Source of the DNA: Paenibacillus sp. MAEPY2
GTDB lineage: Bacteria > Bacillota > Bacilli > Paenibacillales > Paenibacillaceae
NCBI RefSeq assembly: GCF_000499205.1
Contig: NZ_AWUK01000017.1
Location: forward strand, 248,001 to 312,000
DNA length: 64,000 nt
Direction of reading: 5' to 3'
Each line of letters opens with the position of its first letter. The first letter of the stretch is position 1. Positions 17,981 through 26,341 of this stretch are shown here, in pieces. The notes beneath the pieces are model-generated. The model saw nothing but the letters and a program-made list of their open reading frames with translations. It was not told where the DNA came from and did not search any database. Both the position numbers and the translations under genes were made by a program.

Positions 17981-19177
17981 TTACATCTTCTTCTCGAAAC
18001 CCTCCATCGGCGCAAGCGAATTCTGGTAGTCATTATCCACCTGACCGTCGGTGGTGAAGTGCATGACCTCCCGGAACGAGCCCTCCAGATAAGTCTGCAT
18101 CGCCAATGGAATGCGCAATTCATCCATATCATATGGAGATATTTGATAGCGAATGTTGGCAAGGTCTCCTGCTTCCACCTTCTGCACCCATTTTGGCTCG
18201 CGAATCAATTCCCGGCCGAGTGCAGCCAAGGTTGCCCCGGCATGGATGACTTCTTCCGCATCTTCCGGCCGTTCAATCGATCCAATACCAATCAGAGGCT
18301 TCTTATTATCCAGAACCCGGACAAATTTGGCTAAGATCGGCTCCTTGTCATTAGGTTGATTTAAGGATGTTCGTTTGTAGCTGGCCATCGACAGATGAAT
18401 GTAATCAACCCGAGTGTCTGTCAGAGCTTGGGCAAAAGCCAAAGAGTCTTCGAGTCGGATGCCCGGCATATGAATTTCTTCCGGTGAAATCCGGTAACCG
18501 AGGATAAAGGGTTTATCCGCATGGGCATCGATAATCGATGCGACCTCCTGTATGACCGCCAGCGGAAATCGCATGCGATTCTCAAAGCTGCCGCCCCATT
18601 GATCCGTCCGTTGATTGGAGTTCACGGAGAAAAATTGCTGCAAAAGATACGTGTTCGCCCCGTGAAGCTCTACCCCGTCAAAACCGGCATGAATCGCACG
18701 TAAGGTTGCTCTGCCGAAGTCTTTGATAATGCTTTCGATTTCTTCGGAAGTCAGCTCGCGCGGCGTCTCCGAACCTGTTGGATGCACGGAAGCGATTGCG
18801 CTGGCACTGGTGGGTTGAACACCTCTTAGCGTTTTGGAATTCGTTTTACGTCCTGCATGAAAGATTTGTGCAATCGCTTTGGTTCCGTCCTTCTGAATAG
18901 CTCTTGCAATTTTGGAAAGTCCTTTAATTGTAGAATCACTTGCGATGGAAAGCTCACCTTCGAAGCCTTTTCCTCCATCAGTTACATACGCAACACCCGT
19001 AATGATCATACCAGGGCCACCAGCACGTTCTGCATAATAATCAACTTCATCATTGGTGATTGAACCATCGAAGAAACTGGACATCGTTGTCATCGGCGCC
19101 ATAACCACTCTATTTTTCAACGTAAAACCATTCGCAAATGTATAAGGCTGTAAGAAATTACGATTACTTTTTTCCAT
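17981..19177 (-). CDS. NADH-dependent flavin oxidoreductase (Old Yellow Enzyme family)
   Basis: A 398-aa FMN-binding barrel that reduces activated C=C bonds, similar to B. subtilis YqiG. It shows KNRVVMAPMTTMSS at the N terminus, QIFHAGRKT, the substrate-binding HGAN (ELHGANTYLLQQFF), the FMN segment RTDQWGGSFENRMRFP and IGIGSI near the C terminus. The start ATG follows GAAGGAG. It is divergent from an HxlR regulator, with a shared 120-bp control region holding inverted repeats, so it is probably the target gene. Confidence 0.92.
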   Translation of the reverse strand: MEKSNRNFLQPYTFANGFTLKNRVVMAPMTTMSSFFDGSITNDEVDYYAERAGGPGMIITGVAYVTDGGKGFEGELSIASDSTIKGLSKIARAIQKDGTKAIAQIFHAGRKTNSKTLRGVQPTSASAIASVHPTGSETPRELTSEEIESIIKDFGRATLRAIHAGFDGVELHGANTYLLQQFFSVNSNQRTDQWGGSFENRMRFPLAVIQEVASIIDAHADKPFILGYRISPEEIHMPGIRLEDSLAFAQALTDTRVDYIHLSMASYKRTSLNQPNDKEPILAKFVRVLDNKKPLIGIGSIERPEDAEEVIHAGATLAALGRELIREPKWVQKVEAGDLANIRYQISPYDMDELRIPLAMQTYLEGSFREVMHFTTDGQVDNDYQNSLAPMEGFEKKM

Positions 19178-19232
19178 ATATATTCTCTCCTTCTTTCGGG
19201 CTTGTTCACCCTTGTCTCTGTTTCATGAGTTA

Positions 19233-19288
19233 TTGTATAGTAGGGTGAAACACGAGTATAGTATGCACTTAAAAGATAGATACTATCT
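19233..19288 (+). promoter_or_regulatory. Promoter and inverted repeats between ene-reductase and HxlR genes
   Basis: TTGTAT at 19233 and TATAGT at 19257 (18 bp apart) form a plus-strand promoter. ATAGTAT (19258) pairs with ATACTAT (19280), and AGATAG-ATA-CTATCT spans 19274-19288. They are candidate HxlR operators. Confidence 0.5.
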
Positions 19289-19297
19289 AAAAGGAGA

Positions 19298-19642
19298 GTG
19301 AATTTGGGAATGATGGAGGAAGTAAACGTTAAACCATTTTCACATGCCATGTCGATGATCGGCGGAAAATGGAAAATGCATATCTTGTTTTGGCTGTGGA
19401 AAAATAAAACATTACGTTATGGAGAATTAAAAAGAGCCTTGGGAGGCATTACGCATAAAATGCTAAGCTCTCAACTGAAAGAATTAGAGTCAGATCGATT
19501 AATTATCCGTAAAGAGTACCCACAATTACCACCAAAAGTAGAATATTCTTTGTCTTGTGAAGGTTTAACGCTGATGCCTGTACTGGAAGTTCTCTGCAAT
19601 TGGGGAAGACAGAATCTTGCTGATTTGCAGAAAACTCAGTGA
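19298..19642 (+). CDS. HxlR-type (MarR-like winged helix) regulator
   Basis: A 114-aa DNA-binding protein. The core is IGGKWKMHILFWL, then LRYGELKRALGGITHKMLSSQLKELE (recognition helix) and the wing YPQLPPKVEYSLS, the standard HxlR layout. The Cys that often precedes the IGGKW motif in redox-sensing members is absent here. Start is GTG at 19298 or, with better spacing from AAGGAG, TTG at 19304. It is divergent from the ene-reductase, which it probably regulates together with itself. Confidence 0.88.
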   Translation: MNLGMMEEVNVKPFSHAMSMIGGKWKMHILFWLWKNKTLRYGELKRALGGITHKMLSSQLKELESDRLIIRKEYPQLPPKVEYSLSCEGLTLMPVLEVLCNWGRQNLADLQKTQ

Positions 19643-19734
19643 ACGTACTGCAGTGAAGGATGTATTTCTTTTACTTTTCTCCCCCAATTGTCCCCCAAGA
19701 CTTCCATAATGCCTCATTCATAAACCAGACAAAA

Positions 19735-19766
19735 AGAAAAAAGCCCTTGCTGCGCAAGGACTTTTT
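19735..19766 (-). terminator. Terminator of tRNA-Val
   Basis: Minus-strand CCTTGC-GCA-GCAAGG hairpin followed by TTTTTT. Confidence 0.85.
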
Positions 19767-19770
19767 GTTA

Positions 19771-19843
19771 TGATCTGTAGTGGGCTCGAACCACTGACCC
19801 CTACCCTGTCAAGATAGTGCTCTCCCAGCTGAGCTAACAGATC
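19771..19843 (-). tRNA. tRNA-Val (GAC)
   Basis: Folds fully: acceptor GATCTGT/ACAGATC, D stem GCTC/GAGC, anticodon stem CTATC/GGTAG with loop TTGACAG (anticodon GAC), T stem AGTGG/CCACT with TTCGAGC. CCA is not encoded. Confidence 0.92.
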
Positions 19844-19877
19844 ATGATATCTAATTGTTTTCCAATCAAGTAACAGT

Positions 19878-19907
19878 ATCATACCAAGTAACCGTGTTCA
19901 TTGTCAA
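19878..19907 (-). promoter_or_regulatory. Promoter of tRNA-Val
   Basis: Minus-strand TTGACA, 18 bp, TATGAT, ending 35 bp before the tRNA. Confidence 0.75.
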
Positions 19908-19987
19908 TCTTTTAATTGGTAATATTTTATCCGTATTGGTGCACAATAAAGGAATGATTACCATTTCGATGACGAGGTGACTTCCAG

Positions 19988-20242
19988 TTGAGAAACAATA
20001 GAGAACGCAAAATACGTTTATATTTAACAGTCAAGAACTTAATCTGTTTACTTGTGCTTGTTGTATTAATCAGCGCTGCTGTCGGCTGCAGTTTAGAGCG
20101 GGATGAACATACGGTACAATTCCAACAATTAAAGGAGCCCAATGAGGTTAACGATGATCTGCCTGTCTGGCTGGATGTGTATTCCAAGTCTGTTGTGCAT
20201 GATGTTTATTCCCCACAAGGCAATGTTGAAGTCTTACCCTGA
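19988..20242 (+). CDS. Small lipoprotein-like peptide
   Basis: An 84-aa product from a TTG start with AGGTGA seven bases upstream. A basic N terminus and hydrophobic segment (residues 17-34) end in AAVGCS, which resembles a lipobox, followed by an acidic polar tail. No family recognised. The strong SD and signal-like start argue for a real gene, but there is no other support. Confidence 0.5.
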   Translation: MRNNRERKIRLYLTVKNLICLLVLVVLISAAVGCSLERDEHTVQFQQLKEPNEVNDDLPVWLDVYSKSVVHDVYSPQGNVEVLP

Positions 20243-20260
20243 GAAACATGATGTCGTATT

Positions 20261-20374
20261 TCACTCGTCTTCGTCCCACTTTTTGGAGTAAGCCTTCTTG
20301 GTCACATAATACAATAAAGCTATCATTCCGGCCGACATCAAAAGTGTGATTGCCATCACTCCTGCCATGCCCAT
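20261..20374 (-). CDS. 37-aa membrane peptide
   Basis: Read directly from the minus strand: MGMAGVMAITLLMSAGMIAL followed by LYYVTKKAYSKKWDEDE. One transmembrane helix (residues 4-23), then a basic stretch and an acidic C-terminal end. GAGAGGAAG lies upstream. Such short inner-membrane peptides are common in Firmicutes; the function is unknown. Confidence 0.55.
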   Translation of the reverse strand: MGMAGVMAITLLMSAGMIALLYYVTKKAYSKKWDEDE

Positions 20375-20472
20375 GGTTCGCACTTCCTCTCCCAGTATGT
20401 TCCAGACTTAACTATACAGGAAAAGCATTTTTTTGTATAATTCAGACTGATAGCGTAGAGCAGAAAGAAGGA

Positions 20473-20922
20473 ATGGAATTGGCAGCTGAGATTAGTTATG
20501 TAACGACTGAAGAACAACTCCAGAAAGCGCTGGAGATTCGCAATCATGTTTTTGTGATCGAGCAGCAGGTGCCTGCTGACATTGAGATTGATCAATATGA
20601 TATCATCAGTCCTGATGTGCATCACATATTGTTGAGTACAGATGGAAAGGCTGTAGCAACAGGACGTCTGATCTATTACACCAAGGATACTGCCAAAATG
20701 CAGCGGATCGCTGTGCTCCAATCTCATCGTGCATTCGGCTATGGTCGTGTACTTCTGTTAGCCATGGAAGAACGAGCTCGCGAATTGGGATTGGTTTACT
20801 CCATTTTGGATGCCCAATGTCAGGCGCAAAAGTTCTATGAAAAGCTCGGATATGAAGTGATCTCGGAAGAGCCTTTTTATGATGCAGACATTCTGCACGT
20901 TCGTATGCAAAAGAGCCTGTAA
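20473..20922 (+). CDS. GNAT family acetyltransferase (YjcF-like)
   Basis: A 149-aa N-acetyltransferase fold. It shows IRNHVFVIEQQVPADIEID, the acetyl-CoA loop region QRIAVLQSHRAFGYGRVLL and the C-terminal AQKFYEKLGYEVISEEPFYD, all close in wording to B. subtilis YjcF. The frame is open 41 codons upstream, but the ATG at 20473 (or TTG at 20479, six bases from AAGGA) is the credible start. The acceptor molecule is unknown. Confidence 0.88.
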   Translation: MELAAEISYVTTEEQLQKALEIRNHVFVIEQQVPADIEIDQYDIISPDVHHILLSTDGKAVATGRLIYYTKDTAKMQRIAVLQSHRAFGYGRVLLLAMEERARELGLVYSILDAQCQAQKFYEKLGYEVISEEPFYDADILHVRMQKSL

Positions 20923-21033
20923 CTATCCTTTAAGTGCTTTATGAAGCCATGTTGTGCATACTTTTTTTTGTTCCGGACATGCTAAAGAGGAAACCAGATT
21001 CCTATTTGGTCAGATAAAGGAGAGTGTGAGATC

Positions 21034-21270
21034 ATGGATCAAACGACACGCGAAAGCTTCACAGCAGTACAAAAAAATGGTGACGGCGATCTGACGGCGT
21101 TTCAAACTTCATCTGGACGTGTGCTGGATTACCAACAGGCACTTGCGGAAGTCAAAGCAGGATCAATTGCAGGTGTGAACGTCTTTAAAGGCAGAGATGG
21201 CGAAATGTACATTCGTGGTGACGCAGACGGCGACCCGACCAATAACCTTGATCAACTTCCAATTTTCTAA
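21034..21270 (+). CDS. DUF3892 family protein
   Basis: A 78-aa protein. The pattern ITAVQKNGDGDLTAFQTS-like start, DYQQALAEVKAGSIAGVNV and the ending YIRGDADGDPTNNLDQLP fit DUF3892, a family of unknown function common in Bacillaceae. AAAGGAGAG precedes the ATG by 8 bases. Single gene with its own terminator. Confidence 0.85.
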   Translation: MDQTTRESFTAVQKNGDGDLTAFQTSSGRVLDYQQALAEVKAGSIAGVNVFKGRDGEMYIRGDADGDPTNNLDQLPIF

Positions 21271-21295
21271 AATAGATGCTTGCTGCTTAACAAGG

Positions 21296-21326
21296 CGCCA
21301 ATCCGGCTTTCCGGGTTGGCGTTTTT
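21296..21326 (+). terminator. Terminator of DUF3892 gene
   Basis: CGCCAATCCGG-CTTT-CCGGGTTGGCG followed by TTTTTC. Confidence 0.9.
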
Positions 21327-21345
21327 CTTTCGTTTTTCTTTCGTT

Positions 21346-21627
21346 TTAATATTCGGTAAAATATTTCACGGCATCGCCAGCAGGCTGGCTTTTGCGAATG
21401 GGTTCTGATTCCTGCTCCCATGCTTGCAGAATTAATATACCTTCCAGTGTAGACTTGTTCTCCCACACAATATGCTGCCTGCGCTCAAGCTCCAGCAATG
21501 ACTCGTAAATGAACGCCTTGCTTCTTCCTGTCTTATTCTCCAGCTCATCCATTCGAGGCACTCGGCGACGCTGCCCTGCATAATTAACAATAATACGCAA
21601 AATTTTGCGCTCAAAATCATTCAGCAT
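21346..21627 (-). CDS. Small winged-helix-like protein of unknown function
   Basis: A 93-aa basic protein. Residues 8-55 (ILRIIVNYAGQRRRVPRMDE, then KTGRSKAFIYESLLELERRQ) look like a winged helix-turn-helix, so a DNA-binding role is possible. The ATG overlaps the stop of the gene upstream (21621-21839), so the two are translated together. No family recognised. Confidence 0.7.
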   Translation of the reverse strand: MLNDFERKILRIIVNYAGQRRRVPRMDELENKTGRSKAFIYESLLELERRQHIVWENKSTLEGILILQAWEQESEPIRKSQPAGDAVKYFTEY

Positions 21628-21833
21628 ATTTCTTCCTCCCCTTCCTTATGGAGAACGGGACGCCATGCCAGAATACCTTGTTCCAGAAACGTTCGGGGTG
21701 CCCCTTCCTTTCCTGCGGATGCTCTAATCATCCCTCCTCGTACACTGTTGATTCGAATCTGCCGCTGGGTAATATGCCCTGCACGATCCATGTAGACGAG
21801 TTCCACCATCTGACCAATATATTTTCCTAGCAT
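21621..21833 (-). CDS. Small beta-rich protein of unknown function
   Basis: A 70-aa product starting MLGKYIGQMVELVYMDRAGH, then a basic strand-rich centre (ITQRQIRINSVRGGMIRA) and ILAWRP. It resembles the fold of WYL-type or SH3-like binding pieces but no family is claimed. It is the first gene of a two-gene unit with the winged-helix protein (7-bp overlap), behind GGGGG-type SD. The 78-aa protein at 45415 has a similar layout. Confidence 0.68.
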   Translation of the reverse strand: MLGKYIGQMVELVYMDRAGHITQRQIRINSVRGGMIRASAGKEGAPRTFLEQGILAWRPVLHKEGEEEIC

Positions 21834-21928
21834 AATCATCCCCCCAATAAGAACATGTGTTTGTTTTATTATTATATGCGAACATAAGTTCTTTATTCAA
21901 TAACTAAAAAAAGGATTTTTTTGAAATT

Positions 21929-21968
21929 AAAAAACCAGACTCCCTCCTTTTTATAGGGAAGTCTGGTT
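21929..21968 (-). terminator. Terminator of DUF3889 gene
   Basis: AACCAGACT/AGTCTGGTT with inner CCC/GGG pairs, T run on the minus strand. Confidence 0.85.
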
Positions 21969-22032
21969 CTTATCCAGCTTGCTAAAGCAAGCAATCAATC
22001 TTTTATACCTTTCGCGCTACTGTTATACGACC

Positions 22033-22353
22033 TCATCTTCGATCTGATTCCGTGAATTGTACTTTTTTCAGCTGCTGGGTAGACGGATTAAAATCTACAT
22101 TCACATATACAGCAAATTGTTTGCCCTCTTTGTTACGTACCCATAACTTGAACTGTTCACGGGATTGGTCTGCTGTAAGCGAGGTGCGGCCGATATGCTT
22201 GTAATCCAAAATGTCCACATTGTACTTGGTTTGCGTTTCCTTCACTGCAATGATTCCCCACTTCGCATAATCAGGGATCGGGGTTGCTGAACTTGTTGTT
22301 AGTCCACTTAAACTTAGTACCACCGTCATCAGTGCAACAATGAGCATTCTCAT
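22033..22353 (-). CDS. DUF3889 family secreted protein
   Basis: A 106-aa exported protein: signal peptide residues 1-23 (LIVALMTVVLSLSGLTTSSA), then PDYAKWGIIAVKETQTKY, DILDYKHIGRTSL and FAVYVNVDFNPSTQQL, the DUF3889 signature. Function unknown. Start ATG at 22353 is 8 bases from AAGGAG. It follows another small exported protein gene on the same strand (54-bp gap), probably one transcript. Confidence 0.8.
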   Translation of the reverse strand: MRMLIVALMTVVLSLSGLTTSSATPIPDYAKWGIIAVKETQTKYNVDILDYKHIGRTSLTADQSREQFKLWVRNKEGKQFAVYVNVDFNPSTQQLKKVQFTESDRR

Positions 22354-22406
22354 ATCATTCACTCCTTGGGCAACGTTTACGTTAGCCTGCCCTGTAGAAG
22401 TTTATT

Positions 22407-22700
22407 TTACACCAGTAAACGAAGGATAATCGTAACCGGTTGCTGGAGTGTTTGAATTGTACTTACCGCCATCTTATACCGTTCAATTGGAGAGCTGAAG
22501 CTTATCCCCCAGTCACCCTCCAATAACAGATTTCGCGGTGATGAATCTTCCGGCTTTTCCAAACCGTATTTTTCTATAAGCGCATCTCGTGTTTGCTGAT
22601 TCAACTCGATCGGAGCCTCAGCATATGCCGTGACATCACGACATCCCAAAACTACACATAATAGAACACTCCATCCCACCATAAACCAACGTTTGTGCAT
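22407..22700 (-). CDS. Small exported protein of unknown function
   Basis: A 97-aa product with an N-terminal signal (residues 5-22) that includes a Cys at VVLGCR, which may be a weak lipobox, or cleavage after AYAEA. The mature part has TRDALIEKYGLEKPED and a beta-rich end. GGAG precedes the ATG. Likely cotranscribed with the DUF3889 gene. Confidence 0.62.
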   Translation of the reverse strand: MHKRWFMVGWSVLLCVVLGCRDVTAYAEAPIELNQQTRDALIEKYGLEKPEDSSPRNLLLEGDWGISFSSPIERYKMAVSTIQTLQQPVTIILRLLV

Positions 22701-22926
22701 TTCTCCTGTTTCTCCTTCATTTAAATAACATCATCACAACCAGATATACTTCATTCGTCCTGATTGTACATAAATAACATGAGATTGGAAATAACAAATG
22801 TAGACTCCATAGTATACGTCTAAAGCCTCATTTGCATAATTATGGGTTTAGCATAGTGGATATACGTGTAATAGGCCTAGACGGCTTCACTATCCTGAAC
22901 AATCATTTTGAGGAGGTTGCACCCAA

Positions 22927-23829
22927 ATGTTCAAACGTATGGATGAAATCGCAATTGAAATCCCCAATGTCGAGAAACCAGACCCGAATGCAGCGGCAGC
23001 GATCCAAGAATTGCTGGGTGGTAAATTCGGAGAGATGTCAACGTTGAACAACTACCTCTATCAATCGTTTAATTTTCGCTCCAAGGAAAAATTGAAACCC
23101 TTCTACGACCTGGTGATGAGTATCACCGCCGAAGAATTGGGGCATGTGGAGCTTGTGTCTCATGGCATTAACAAATGCCTCAGAGGTTCCACCGAGTACA
23201 AAGAGCCTGACGATACACCGCTTGGTTCCGTGAAGGATGCTCGTCTGTCCTATCATTTCCTGGCTGGTGCACAGGGAGCCATGCCTTTCGACTCCATGGG
23301 CAATCCATGGACAGGCGCACATGTCTTCAACAGTGGCAATCTGGTCGAAGATCTGCTGCATAACTTTTTCCTCGAATGCGGAGCACGTACTCATAAGATG
23401 AAAGTTTACGAAATGACCGATCACCCTGCAGCCCGGGCGGTAGTTGGTTACCTACTGGTACGCGGCGGTGTGCATGTAGTTGCTTATGCCAAGGCGCTTG
23501 AGATTGCAACTGGAGTAAATGTAACCAAATTGGTGCCGATTCCATCCCTGAGCAATAAATCCTTTAACGAAGCGTGGAAATACGAAGAAAAAGGCCTACA
23601 CACCAAGCTGTACACTTATAGTGATAAAGACTTTACTGCGATCAGTCAGATCTGGAAAGGGACACACCCCGAAGATGGACAACCACTGGAAGTCATTCAA
23701 GGCGTACCTGAAGGGTACCCGATTCCTGAAGCTCCTGCGGTGGAAGAAGAATTCGCACCAGGCATTTCCCAGGAAGACTTCCAGGAAATTGCACGTCGTC
23801 TGAAGATGGCGGGAAATATTGCGGATTAG
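22927..23829 (+). CDS. Manganese (di-Mn) catalase
   Basis: Breaks down hydrogen peroxide without heme. The 300-aa protein shows the Mn ligands in order: Glu in GKFGEMSTLNNYLYQS, Glu and His in TAEELGHVELV, Glu in FFLECGARTHK, and His in RGGVHVVAY. Length is in the family range, with the C-terminal extension typical of Bacillus members. GAGGAGG precedes the ATG. The upstream region has a CATAATTATG palindrome (22835) that could be a degenerate PerR-type site; that is a weak inference. Confidence 0.94.
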   Translation: MFKRMDEIAIEIPNVEKPDPNAAAAIQELLGGKFGEMSTLNNYLYQSFNFRSKEKLKPFYDLVMSITAEELGHVELVSHGINKCLRGSTEYKEPDDTPLGSVKDARLSYHFLAGAQGAMPFDSMGNPWTGAHVFNSGNLVEDLLHNFFLECGARTHKMKVYEMTDHPAARAVVGYLLVRGGVHVVAYAKALEIATGVNVTKLVPIPSLSNKSFNEAWKYEEKGLHTKLYTYSDKDFTAISQIWKGTHPEDGQPLEVIQGVPEGYPIPEAPAVEEEFAPGISQEDFQEIARRLKMAGNIAD

Positions 23830-24071
23830 GTTGTAGATTGCTTTGAAATGGATTTATTGTTGATTTGGAATGAAAAATAGATAAAGCCCTCGGATCTTGC
23901 TGCTTTGGTGGCAGGATCGAGGGCTTGTTTTTGTATGTGCATATCAGCTTCGCTATGCATACCATCACATTGACCACACAAGTCAAACAACTGTTCAAGC
24001 TCACGGAATTCTTCCTCGCTCAATCGATTCTTCCATTGTTCTGTCATAACTGCAATTTGTCGACCCAACAT
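23826..24071 (-). CDS. Possible small protein, weak support
   Basis: An 81-codon frame with plausible helical composition (EEEFRELEQLFDLCGQC). It has no SD and its 3' third runs through the catalase terminator hairpin, so it may be spurious or a remnant. Kept only as a candidate. Confidence 0.25.
   Translation of the reverse strand: MLGRQIAVMTEQWKNRLSEEEFRELEQLFDLCGQCDGMHSEADMHIQKQALDPATKAARSEGFIYFSFQINNKSISKQSTT
23884..23932 (+). terminator. Terminator of Mn-catalase gene
   Basis: AAGCCCTCG/CGAGGGCTT long stem followed by GTTTTTG. Confidence 0.85.
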
Positions 24072-24102
24072 TTGTCAGCTCATTCGTAGTGATTGCGGGA
24101 TA

Positions 24103-24148
24103 GAAAGCAGCGCTGTTCTTCGAGGGACGAACGCTGCTTTCTTTTTTT
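24103..24148. terminator. Terminator after RHH gene
   Basis: GAAAGCAGCG/CGCTGCTTTC perfect 10-bp stem. The T run is on the plus strand; on the minus strand it directly follows the RHH stop. Confidence 0.65.
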
Positions 24149-24326
24149 ATTTTTGGAGTTCGTCGTACATCTTCTCAATCCCTTTGCGAACGATGTCTGA
24201 TCGGTTCGTATTCAGCTTCTCAGCCGAAGCATCGAGCTTATTCATAATTTCATCATCGACACGTATCTCAATCGTTTTGCTTTTGGGTTTGTCAGATTTA
24301 GGACGCCCCATCTTTTTGGAGGACAT
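24147..24326 (-). CDS. Ribbon-helix-helix (CopG/Arc-type) repressor, 59 aa
   Basis: Read directly from the minus strand: MSSKKMGRPKSDKPKSKTIE, then IRVDDEIMNKLDASAEKLNT and NRSDIVRKGIEKMYDELQK. The beta strand TIEIRV, followed by two helices joined by NTNRS, is a standard RHH fold, here with the GRPKSD start seen in mobile-element CopG proteins. GAGGTGA precedes the ATG. A 40-bp palindrome lies 13 bp upstream of the start, so autorepression is very likely. No toxin gene is adjacent, so it is not an obvious toxin-antitoxin pair. Confidence 0.85.
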   Translation of the reverse strand: MSSKKMGRPKSDKPKSKTIEIRVDDEIMNKLDASAEKLNTNRSDIVRKGIEKMYDELQK

Positions 24327-24339
24327 CGCTTCACCTCGA

Positions 24340-24379
24340 TTTTTGTCCTGACAATAACGTATTATTGTCAGGACAAAAA
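24340..24379 (-). promoter_or_regulatory. 40-bp palindromic operator of the RHH gene
   Basis: Perfect 18-bp arms, TTTTTGTCCTGACAATAA and its reverse complement, around CGTA. The TCCTGACAATAA core would suit cooperative RHH dimers. Confidence 0.85.
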
Positions 24380-24485
24380 GTCAATTCATTTGTAAAACAT
24401 ACGTTCGTTTTTTGTGGTTTCCAAATTAAACATAAATGGATCTCAGTTCAACTCAGAAAAATATTACTCAAGTTATATGTTTGAC

Positions 24486-24527
24486 AAAAAAACAACCCTG
24501 AAAGGCATTAAGCCGTTCAAGGTTGTT
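24486..24527 (-). terminator. Terminator of DUF5071 gene
   Basis: Minus-strand AACAACC...GGTTGTT stem with inner GGC/GCC, followed by TTTTTTG. Confidence 0.8.
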
Positions 24528-24594
24528 AAGGGCTGCTCTTCATTATGAACTTTCCTGAATCACAAAATAAAAAATACGCTTCTTAAATTGCTTG

Positions 24595-24981
24595 TTATTG
24601 TATTTTATTCAGTAGCGGCACTATAACCTCATCCAATTCCTCGAGTGTCTCACTTTTTGTAGGGTTTTTCAAAATTCTTTCCAAATCATCCTTCAATATT
24701 ATTAGATATTGCGAAGGCAACCTACTGATTAAACCACTGAGCATAAAATATTCCCACTGTGGATCTTTTGTTTTAAATACATTTTGGATATGGGGAATTA
24801 GTTCTTCTCCGAATCTCAAAAGTAAATCTTCTACGGATTTAGAAATGGGCCAATTTCCATCTTGTAACCACTCCATAAGCTCCGGAAGGATTTCCTTTAA
24901 TTCGGCATTACTTAATTCACTTAATTTACGTACCGCTTCAAAATCATGCTTGTCTCGGGGAAGCCATTCCCTAATATCCAT
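24595..24981 (-). CDS. DUF5071 domain protein
   Basis: A 128-aa helical protein: LPRDKHDFEAVRKLSELS, ILPELMEWLQDGNWPISKSV and the HEAT-like remainder match DUF5071, found near polymorphic-toxin immunity genes in other genomes but of unproven role. Start at 24981 (MDIREWLP) follows AGAGGAAA; the frame runs 16 codons further. No toxin is adjacent. It follows the DUF3221 lipoprotein gene on the same strand. Confidence 0.78.
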   Translation of the reverse strand: MDIREWLPRDKHDFEAVRKLSELSNAELKEILPELMEWLQDGNWPISKSVEDLLLRFGEELIPHIQNVFKTKDPQWEYFMLSGLISRLPSQYLIILKDDLERILKNPTKSETLEELDEVIVPLLNKIQ

Positions 24982-25025
24982 ACAGATTTCCTCTCTTCTA
25001 CTTCTAACTCCATAAATGAATTCCA

Positions 25026-25598
25026 TCATTCATACTTTTGCTCCCCCACTGGCTCTACATCATCTACTTGCACATTAATCTCATTCTCACTATCTGTCGT
25101 TGACATCGCATCTCGTATCCGAATGGTCCATGTTTTTGAATCCTCATCGAAATTGACATCCTCGATCACGGGAATACGAACTTTCTCTCCATCTGATGAA
25201 TAGAGCCCACCCCGAACCGCGTCAGCCTCACTCATGTAGGCACCATCTGGAGTGGCCGGACAAGATACAGCAATCGTTTCTGCTTTCGCTTGCCCAGGGT
25301 AAGGCTGGTTTTCCGGACCACCATCCGTCCAGATCTCAACGTATGAGCCGATCTGCGGATCAGGCGCATTGGAGAACCATTTTGCCGGATAATACCGATC
25401 CTTGGCACTTATATCTTCATATACAGGATCAACAACAAGGATGGAATCATCTTTGCGCTCAACCACATAACCAGTGAAGCCTTCTTCCCTTTGTGCATTA
25501 TCTTGAACATACGTTTCACATTCGTTTTGCCCAGTACATCCGGTAAGACATAATATCAAGATCGAGAACGATATGAGCACAATACGAAGATTGAACAT
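25026..25598 (-). CDS. DUF3221-type lipoprotein
   Basis: A 190-aa lipoprotein: signal peptide with lipobox CLTGC (Cys about residue 21), then FTGYVVERKDDSILVVDP and the AKWFSNAPDPQIGSYVEIWTD segment, which is the DUF3221 (YobA-like) beta domain of unknown function. Its C-terminal 70 residues are a second acidic beta region. Start at 25598 follows AGGGGA. Confidence 0.8.
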   Translation of the reverse strand: MFNLRIVLISFSILILCLTGCTGQNECETYVQDNAQREEGFTGYVVERKDDSILVVDPVYEDISAKDRYYPAKWFSNAPDPQIGSYVEIWTDGGPENQPYPGQAKAETIAVSCPATPDGAYMSEADAVRGGLYSSDGEKVRIPVIEDVNFDEDSKTWTIRIRDAMSTTDSENEINVQVDDVEPVGEQKYE

Positions 25599-25704
25599 GT
25601 GTAAATCCCCTCTATTAAAACTGCCTCTTTCTAACTCTGACGTTTCACATATGATAAAGGTTGCCAATAAATGTAATTCAACACAACTGTGCTGGCTACA
25701 TCAA

Positions 25705-26019
25705 TTACTCTACTCTATTCCTCTTGTACCAGTACCTAACCCATATAATCAATGCCACACATAACAAAATTGCACATAATCCCCAGGTAAAAAACAAAGC
25801 CAGTCCCAACCCGATGTTGGCCCCAATATAGCCCCCGCGTAGCTCCATATATAACGCAAACCCCAAAGGCACGCTGCCTACAACAAAAAGTCCGATCAGC
25901 CATCCGCTCCAACGTTTATAAACCAATTCCCCGCCATCTTCGGAGTTCTTCTGGATGCCTTGAGCCAGGATAATCAGCGATAAAATCAATATTAGCCAAG
26001 TTATGAAAATGTATAGCAT
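25705..26019 (-). CDS. Small three-helix membrane protein
   Basis: A 104-aa protein with three hydrophobic segments (about residues 1-21, 40-60 and 68-98) and a basic C terminus (RYWYKRNRVE). Start at 26019 (MLYIFITW) has GGGAGGGG upstream; the frame opens 16 codons earlier. No family recognised. Confidence 0.65.
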   Translation of the reverse strand: MLYIFITWLILILSLIILAQGIQKNSEDGGELVYKRWSGWLIGLFVVGSVPLGFALYMELRGGYIGANIGLGLALFFTWGLCAILLCVALIIWVRYWYKRNRVE

Positions 26020-26248
26020 ATCGATGTTCCCCTCCCTAAGCATGAACCTTAACGGTAAAAGCAGCATGCAAATTTGGTACCTTTTTAATGAATATTACCA
26101 CCAACCCAACTTAAGCAAACCAGTACAAAAGGATAACATTTATACGTTTTCCGGGTCACAAGGTAGACATTCTGGTACATGCCAAACGCAAACGCATTAT
26201 TTTCACAGACCTTGCCAACAGGAGCAGTATGGGACAGATTAAAAAGCA

Positions 26249-26301
26249 AAATAACGCCTCGGTTCTTACTCCTGTAGAGTAGTAGATCAAGGCATTATTT
26301 T
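26249..26301 (-). terminator. Terminator of the siderophore permease/ABC exporter operon
   Basis: AAATAACGCCT against AGGCATTATTT on the minus strand, a long imperfect stem 41 bp past the ABC stop. Confidence 0.6.
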
Positions 26302-26341
26302 TCATCACTATTTAGTTGTTACAAAATACACCGTGTTACGT

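Noticed and set aside
21034..21270. Possible phage or toxin gene
   Set aside because: Sequence fits DUF3892, a common Bacillaceae housekeeping-type family, with its own terminator.
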